Positions 56,374 through 64,000 of a stretch of DNA of 64,000 nt are shown one piece after another. The DNA comes from Isoetes taiwanensis (lineage: Eukaryota > Streptophyta > Lycopodiopsida > Isoetales > Isoetaceae), in assembly GCA_021234155.1 (NCBI GenBank), contig JAJEKV010000002.1, positions 17,856,041 to 17,920,040 on the forward strand. The letters are read 5' to 3'. The position numbers and the translations under genes are program-made. Below the pieces are notes generated by a model. That model was not told the DNA's origin and did not search any database. It saw only the letters and a list, made by a program, of their open reading frames with translations. Position 1 is the stretch's first letter. Each line of letters starts with the position of its first letter.

Positions 56374-59300
56374 TTCAATGGTTCAATGGTTCCATCTTAG
56401 TTCAATGGTCACTCCAAAAAATAAGAAAAAAGAATACACTTGGGAATACAGATTTTATTTTAATAATACATTCTTTTAGGTTGAATTAGTGTTACGGAAT
56501 TTATTGGCGGGCACGTCTTTTAAGAACGTCATCAACTAGTACATATCTTTGTTTAAATTCCCTTTAATTCAGATGCTCAAGCCTTGTCATGCTGCGTAAT
56601 AGGACATTGTGCAAGGAAATATAATGTAAAGCACGCCTTATTAGCACCACAAAGAACCAGACTGAAAAGCCAATATATCAGAAGCTTCGGTTATGCAAGC
56701 AAGCAAGGAGATGGTACAAAAAAAAAATTGAGAATCTACCTGGATAAACCTATTTTATTACTATGATAAGCCCACTTTTGCCCCTTATCGAAATGCAAAA
56801 GTTAAAGAGACAGTTCGGAGCCAGAAATCACAACCCAATTGCTAGAGACGGCTACCCATTCATCCAGCTGTGTTAAAAAAAAAATCACACAAAAAGTGAA
56901 TCGAATCTGCATAAAATCGACACCAAATCCAACATAAATTAAGCACATCTTGGATTTTGTACAGGCAAAGAAGCAAAGAAGTTATGCTGCCACATAAACC
57001 AGTGAATCGAGTCTGCAATATTCCTGCTACGGGGTCTTCCAGAATCGAATGGTTGGCTGGAAAAGTTTTAGAAAATGAAGATATGGAGTTCCAGATTGAA
57101 AGTTCTGTGTTACGACCTCTTTCTCATCCCTAGAATCGTCACTGCGAAATGCGAAATGATCTGAGGCCATTTCCTAAGTTACCCTAAACGTTACGAAATT
57201 AATGAGCAAAATGAACGAAAAGGATAAAACTTGGCCGGAAGACCAAGACATTCCCGGAAAAACACATTTTTTTCTTCCAAATGTAACACCGGGACTAGTC
57301 ACTTCCCCATACTTGATTGATTAACAAAAAAGCCTGCAATTGAGCAAGAAAGAAGACTGCCCAATGGAAACCTTTGTCTCCAACTGATATGAGAGAGGTG
57401 ATTCCAGGCCGGAGAAAGCAAACAATGTCTGTGAATATTGTTGGAAAAGAAAAAAGAATATGATGAGTCCATTGATAAGCTTAATTCAATTGGCCTCTGA
57501 AGCAAGCAATGCTATCGCATTACAAAATTCATAAACCATAGTTCAAAAGTACATGCTAGCAAAATTAGTACGGAATTTAGAAATGCACAAATAAGGGGTC
57601 ATCATTCTGTAGGTGACATGACCATCTTAATGAAACTGCTTATTTCTAAGAATTCTGCGTCTGCGCACAAAACGTAGAAGATCTTGGGCTTTAGCTTCCA
57701 ATATGAAGTAGGAACAACTTGAGCAAAATGTAGCTAAAAAAGTCAGATTGTATATCAGATGATTTGTTGTTCTGTGGATGTTCTGCCTTCCATTCAATCC
57801 AACGCTGGAAGATGCTAGCACAAGGCCCAAATAAGTTTTGCTGCAAAGATAGGAACAAATTACCAAGGGAATTAAGCGATATGATTTTTGCCCATGCCAA
57901 AATTGGAATATGCGGCTAATTGCAAACCAATATCCTTGTACAACTGAACTTATGATATGCAAAGCAAAAGTCACAAATTTTCTATACCTACACCAAACTT
58001 ATGCTTCAAGAACAAAAAAAAAAACATCACTTCAAAGGCTTGCTACTTGAAAAGAGTTAGGCAAGCTTTGTGTGGTTGTTGGCCGAGAAAGAACATACAT
58101 CAGGCAATGATCGCTTCAGGATACCTGTGAATGCTATATAACTGGTTTATTGTGTATGCACTGTTTGGCTAGTCGGAGCAAATCTAGCAATCATTTTAAG
58201 CTGCAAGATTTGAAATTAACAATATGTTGAATACCTTTTGTCTCTTTTAGGTTCCACACTTTGAATGCATATCAACAATAGCGCTCCCCAATAACTTTCT
58301 CAATTGCATGTTCCACACTTTGAATCCATATCAACAATAGCGCTCCCCACAAGGATGTTATATTCGATACCTTTCTCAATTGCATGTTCACTACATGTGT
58401 CTAAGTTGGTGGACTCTAACGTCCAAATTGTTTTCCAAGAAACTCAAAAGCGATGCTGCGAACATTTATTTTGTTCCATCCCACTTGCAAACTAAAAATG
58501 ACAGCAAATAAGAAACTTTAGATATTACTAGCCTTGGATACAATAACTAATGAACTTTAACTAAATCATAGGGAAAACATATAGGAGTTAGGAGTTAAAC
58601 CATTATTCTTGCCCTTGCAAAACTTGAAGAAAACCCTCGCAAAATTAGGGGCATTCCTATGCATTCCATCAAATTGAATGCATGAAGGGAAGAATGCAAG
58701 ATGCTACCTTCAGTCAATGAAGAATTATCCATAATGCAAGGTTATGCGTAAGATGGGTTGGATGTATGAAAAATGGGTCTATACCAAGCTCTGACTTGGA
58801 GATACTCAACTGGACCTTGACTCCAAGAAAATTTAGTGAGAGCTGATGTGATTTAAGATCTATAACAACATTGCTAATGTTTCGGCAATAATCCCCTCCT
58901 TCAAACATTTGCAGGTCTTGTTTCTAAGTATAACAAAGCATAGCAATTCATATACACAAAATTAAAATGCCCAAAAAAATGGACCTCTATTGACCTTAAA
59001 ACAATTTCAAAGGTCTAAGTAGGAGCTATTTTGACATTTAGGTGATATTATGATACCGTTCTTTTATTTAGCAGTTGTTCATATAGCAGTTCTTTTATTT
59101 AGCAAGACATACTTGTGTAACTTCTGCGGAGGTTACCACCTAGTAACATGCCAGTGGCTCAAGATTTATAGAGATTCTCTATAATGCCTTAGGATAATCC
59201 ATAGGAAATGTCATAACACCCTCGAGTTTTCCTCTGTACTCTGTCTCCGTTTTTGGCCTGTGCCTTGTTCACAAATAACAAGGTTTTGCTGGAGCTTTGC

Positions 59301-59454
59301 CGGATCAGGGCTTACAGATAACAGGGCTTGGCTGGAGCTTTGCCGGATCAGGGCTTCGTTTTATGACTTGTGCCTTATTTACAGATAATAGGGCTTCACT
59401 GAACCTTTGCCGGATCAGGGCTTCATTGTTCAACAAAGCTTTTGGTTTTCGTTC
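56374..59454. other. Intergenic region with short tandem repeats
   Basis: No gene was recognised. A roughly 59-bp tandem duplication lies at about 58252-58345 (GTTCCACACTTTGAATGCATATC and a variant). A three-unit repeat of CTTTGCCGGATCAGGGCTT, spaced about 55-75 bp, lies at 59295-59425. Confidence 0.55.
59285..59430. repeat. Three-unit tandem repeat next to the hAT element
   Basis: Units carry ACAGATAACAGGGCTT and GCTTTGCCGGATCAGGGCTT with a few differences. They end about 25 bp before the hAT target duplication. Confidence 0.75.
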
Positions 59455-59462
59455 CATCATCC

Positions 59463-60987
59463 CATAGTTGGGGCCGACCTAGGTCGGCCCTAAAATCCGA
59501 GTGGTTGCGACCTAGGTCGGAGTCGGCCTAATCCGACCCAAGGTCGGATGGGTCCAAAAAGCCAAAAAAAATTTTTTTCCCTCTTTTCTGTGTTGCATAC
59601 AGGAAGCGCCGAAACAGCAAGAACATAGTATTTTCGACTATATTTGGCCAGCCGAATCCCTTCCTAAGTCTTTCCACTCTCTGTTTTGATCATGACAGAA
59701 CCAAATTGACCTTCAGGTGAGCTCCTTTCCACATTTTTTTTCGTCTCTAGACTTGGAGCGTAATCTAAACTATGTTTTAGCAAGCATGATTTCACTTTGC
59801 TGTTTCTGAACTGAAATAGGTATGTTTTGAATCTCTCTTTCTTCTTCGTCTCCTCTTGTATCATTGCCATTCTTTTAATATAAGTGTCTCAGTTCTTCAA
59901 AAAAAAAAAAAAAAAAAAAAAAACACTCGACAAAGGGAAATGTCAGCTTGTGAAAGGATTAAAACATTGATCATAGCCCACTTAGTTCTCTTTCCTTTAG
60001 GAGCACGGCCTTTGTGGAGCACGGCCTTTGTAAAACACAAGGATTTTCCTAGGACCAATTCATTCATCCTGTTTAAAGACCTCTCGGTCAGTTCCTGTAG
60101 TTTTCCAGTATGCAAAGGATGTGACATTTAGGATATTTCTTGTTCCTCCACACAAAGAAGCACCACTCTTTTGCTTTGCTCTGATTCAAAAATGCAGCTG
60201 ACAATCCTGTTACATCAAAGGCAAAATTCATCAAGTGTATTGCATGTCTTGCAACTTGAAAAGAACAAGTCTTTCAAAAATGCTGTAAAGAACAAAGTTT
60301 TCCAAAAGTGTCTGATTAAATTTCCCTTTTCTATGTCTGTTAAATTGCAGGCCCATGGGACATTGGTATGTGGAGAACAAGGTGGAGGTGCAGCAGAGGC
60401 ATTCAGTATTGAGCTTAGCAGCAAATTTGGTTGTCAAGATGGATACGTTGCAAGCAAGCAGGTGGTCTATAAACTGTTGTTGTTTTCTTGTTTGATATGC
60501 CACAATATTGTGTTGATACATTTTCAGTTTCCATGAGATGATTGGAGACAAAATGAGGAGGATGAAGAGGATGAGGACATTGAATCAAGCGATGGGGAAG
60601 ATTTAGAGGATGATGATAGAATCCGATCTTGAAGATGAAGATGAGGTTGCATATGAAGATGAAGACGAAGATTAGAATCATGCATTTGGTTTGATGCCAC
60701 TCATTTCCTTATGTTTATTTCTCCAAAAGACAATGTACTTTGCTTTACTTGAAGTTTAATAGCATAATTCCACTATTTAGAAATTATTTGAGGTGTAGTC
60801 TTGTCCAGATTCACTATTTACTTAGAAATAGAGATGTACTGCATGTTGTTTATGTTTATCTGCAGGAAAAGAGAAAGTTAAATCTTGGCAAAATAGGTCG
60901 GTAGGTCGGCGAAAAATCCCCACCTAGGCCGGTCTTCTCCCACCTAGGTCGGCAGGTCGGCTAGGTCGGTGGGTCGGCCCAACTATG
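59463..60987 (+). mobile_element. hAT transposon, 1525 bp, 8-bp TSD, non-autonomous
   Basis: The element starts CATAGTTGGGGCCGACC and ends with the inverted version (GGCCCAACTATG). It is flanked by CATCATCC (59455-59462 and 60988-60995), the 8-bp duplication typical of hAT. Subterminal GACCTAGGTCGG palindromes are repeated at both ends and are probably transposase binding sites. The interior holds an A run at 59899-59922 and an acidic frame at about 60550-60610 (EDEDIESSDGEDLEDDD) that may be the tail of a lost transposase. No catalytic domain is seen. Confidence 0.9.
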
Positions 60988-60995
60988 CATCATCC

Positions 60996-63900
60996 AAGAA
61001 CTCGAACTATGTCGTATATACCTGCTGGAATTCCTGTAAACTGTCTACAATGCTTTCGCTTTAACAATTTGAAATGAACACTTCCCCATCCCATCTTCTG
61101 GAGAACAATGTCTTCTGAAGGCGTTAATTTACCCCTGATTCAGGACATCATCATGTGCTGAGAGCTGCGCCCATAAACTAGAGGATCTAATGGCAAAACT
61201 CCTGTCGGTGCTGGATTTGCAAATTATTGCTGAAATCTTGATTGATCAGATAGAACATTCAGTAGCATCCATTATTTGAGTACGAAGAGCTATTTAGAGC
61301 TATTGCTATGATGGATGCGCGCCGGAAGATACAATAGCAGTTGGCTATGGCAGACCCGACGGCTGTGTTCTGGCAGTCGAGTCTCTTTGCAGAACTGGAA
61401 CCCTATCCCTATTTGCCAGTGGATCCGGTAAAGGGATTTGCAAAAATCCCTAATCTGTCGCAAATCTGGGCGCCAAACAGCAATCGGACTGAATGATAAG
61501 AAAATAGATCTATTTTTGGAAGGCCTTTAAAGACATGTCTTTAAAATGGTCACTATTCCTTGGGCCGTTCTCAACGTATCGCCGCTACGTGGTGTTTTTT
61601 TGCTTTTTTATTTTTTTAGATATGCTATTTTTTGCCCCCCGAAACAGAATATGCCAAAATATAAACGTGTCGTTTCGTAGATGAGAAGGCATCTTGCCTA
61701 TAAGAGTTACATTGTTTAGATAAAAATGTAGCTTAACACTAGAGTTGTCCCTTGATGGACCATAAATGGTTCATTTGTACAGTTCGCTTTAAAATTCATA
61801 TAAAATCAATGACATAAAATTTAGTTAAACCCTTTCTACATGTTAATATATGGCAGTTATGTTGCACAGGAAAAATAGTTAAAAATGCATATACCCCCAA
61901 AATTGAAAGTTATGTGTAGGTGAATCAAGGGGGGTCAAGTCCAGTTTGCTTCATGTTTACATAATGTAAAACTGTCTCAATAAAAGGATTTTTTTGATTT
62001 TTTTCATTATAATGGTATTTTTCTATACGAGATAAGGATTAATACACAAAAAACCTTGTTCCAATCCGAAGTCTAAAAAGGAAGATATAGTCAGTTAAAC
62101 ATGACAGGGTCAAAACAGTTTTCTGTCTTCTGTGGACCAATAATGGTTCCCAGAAGGCTGTTTCAATTAAAATTCTATAACTTTTGCGTGAAAATGATTT
62201 TTTACTTCAAATTTGGTATATAAGTAGTTGACTAATTGGTCCATGCATAAAAAATATTTGTTGGGCTGTAATTTGAAGCTTCAGCTTTAACTTATAATAA
62301 CACTTTTAAGTAACTTTTATGTGATGTCTATTTTGTTATATTTGAAAGAAATTTATTGAAATAGTATGTCATTGAAAAAATAATATATGAATGCTTGTAT
62401 GGATATGAAACTAATGAAAAAACAAGTAAAGAAAAAGAGCAAAAGGCTATAAGACCATTACTGGTCCACAAGTTCATTTTAAATCAATAACTTCTTTACC
62501 TTATTGGATCTCAAGCCGAATTTTAGGATATTAGTATTTCATGAGATCCTCTATTAATAAAAAATATCTATTGCTAGGTTTGGGCTAAAACTTTTAGTAT
62601 TAGTTCCAAGTTATCATCAAATATTTTTCATATTTGATCTCTAGATTTGTGCCTTGAAAATGAACTTCAAACACCATATTTCAAAGCTTCCCAAAGTTAA
62701 GATAGCAATGCAAGATGAACCAAAGAAAAATATGAAAAGATATGCCTAAAGAAGATCAAGATAGACTGCTATGCCGATGCCAATTATTGGTCCACATGAC
62801 CTCTCATTTAAAAGTTAAGAACATCATCATCTTAATCAATTCTTTAGAATATAGTTTATATCACATTATATATGATAACATTAGTTGATTAGGGATGATT
62901 GTCTATCTAAAAGGTGATATCGGAGCACAAAAATTAAGTAGTTAAGGGCTACTTTGAATGTATGAGAAAGTCCACTTACACCTTTCAAAGATTATCTTAT
63001 AGACGATGAGAAATCATAATATCATTGTAGGGAACAAAATGAATAGAGCCAATGCAAATAAATAGAGCAATTTTCTCAATCCAGTTGGTTTAATCCTGGA
63101 CCTATACATAGTCCATGCTTATTTATATTCAAATCTTGTATATAATATATTATCCTAACATGAAATTTGAGATATATATTGCCAACAAAGGTTCAAATTT
63201 ACAAAATTTATAGCCTATCATAAAAGTTGATCTACATGTACTATGGTCCTATTTAGACTATAACATTTTGGAGCAGCCACACATTGTCTAACTTTATAAT
63301 AGTGGAAAGTAAGTAGGTTTCTTCCTTTTTTTTTCCTAATAAGACCACAACAAGGATCTCAATATCCCTTTTTATCATACATTGCGCCATTTAAAAGGCT
63401 TATGGAAGAATTATAGTGCAATAAGTTAATTTTTGAGATGAACTAGAAAAACAGGTACGGAAAGTCTTTTGATCTATTTATTTATAGTCATGGCTAAACT
63501 TCGTGATATTGCCCTCTATTCATCAATAACTATCACTACCTACATTATTGTTGAGTTTTAGATCTATAAAGGTATAATCAATACACTTTGGAACCTTTCT
63601 TTGTGTTCATCCTGTTATATTAGAGCTCGTTTAGATCTAGATAATGCATGGTTATACCCTAGTTACACTATATTTATGTTGATAAAGTAAATTCCTACAT
63701 AGAGTTGATTAGAATGCATCATTTACTATCCTTATGAGACTTATGGATGTGATTTATTGAAGCACTTTAACCCATATTTTTATTTTGAATTCTGTACAAT
63801 AATTTCTTTAGTTAATAACGATACTAATAAAACATATAAACATAAAAAAAATTCTTTGGACTATAGGTTGCCTAGTTGAGGACTCATTGTCACAAAAATT

Positions 63901-64000
63901 AAGTCAAAATTTGTAATAATAAGAGAGAAATAATTCTTGAACCTCATGCAGCATTTTTAAGCAAAATAGGGTTTGGCGACTTCAATTAAAATCAAATGAT
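60996..64000. other. AT-rich tail, no gene recognised
   Basis: Roughly 3 kb with very few open frames of any length and no domain, RNA gene or repeat boundary that I can define. Confidence 0.5.

Overview
The window looks like nuclear DNA of a land plant. It carries a seven-exon, GT-AG-spliced gamma-tocopherol methyltransferase gene, plant-type Copia, MULE, hAT, Helitron and LINE elements, and a nuclear-inserted scrap of plastid 16S rDNA. The crowd of degenerate LINEs and of DUF7869/methyltransferase-type genes suggests a large, repeat-rich genome, perhaps a fern or another seed-free plant. That lineage guess is inference only.

Layout. 1-8.4 kb: a minus-strand LINE (LINE A, 1.40-5.45 kb, poly-A end at 1.40 kb), then sparse sequence with two related stem-loops at 6.0 and 8.1 kb. 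8.4-14.9 kb: a decayed plus-strand LINE (LINE B) with an internal tandem duplication, a 321-bp MITE and a nested antisense LINE copy. 15-17.6 kb: non-coding with diverged tandem repeats. 17.66-19.49 kb: the intact tocopherol methyltransferase gene, followed by a near-perfect foldback. 19.97-21.61 kb: a MULE with 9-bp target duplication; its transposase remnant is split by plastid 16S rDNA, and a Helitron 3' end lies inside it. 22.9-23.5 kb: a galacturonosyltransferase pseudogene.

24.4-35.7 kb is the most unusual part. A minus-strand spliced gene encodes a ParB-like domain followed by a beta-class (N4/N6) DNA methyltransferase. Head to head with it, 333 bp away, is a plus-strand gene of the DUF7869 type, with a putative DDE/RNase H-like core and a C-terminal chromatin-reader-like region. 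Introns of the methyltransferase gene contain arrays of 30-bp palindromes (core TGTATTCCGGAATACA) repeated every 42 bp, and the same core recurs in the leader of the DUF7869 gene. I read the pair as a candidate undescribed selfish element that encodes its own DNA methylase. Both genes carry frame damage. The DUF7869 gene has also been hit by three later insertions (a poly-A retroelement, a non-autonomous LTR element and a MITE), each with clean target duplications and in-frame flanks.

35.7-64 kb: an unrecognised 786-aa five-exon gene (38.5-41.2 kb); a tandem triplication (41.9-48.8 kb) in which only units 2 and 3 carry a LINE; a recent but internally deleted Copia element (51.27-56.37 kb, LTRs about 99% identical, TSD TAGGG); short tandem repeats; a 1.5-kb hAT element (59.46-60.99 kb, 8-bp TSD); and an AT-rich tail with no recognisable gene.

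Only the tocopherol methyltransferase and the 786-aa gene look like intact host genes. Everything else is mobile, broken or non-coding.
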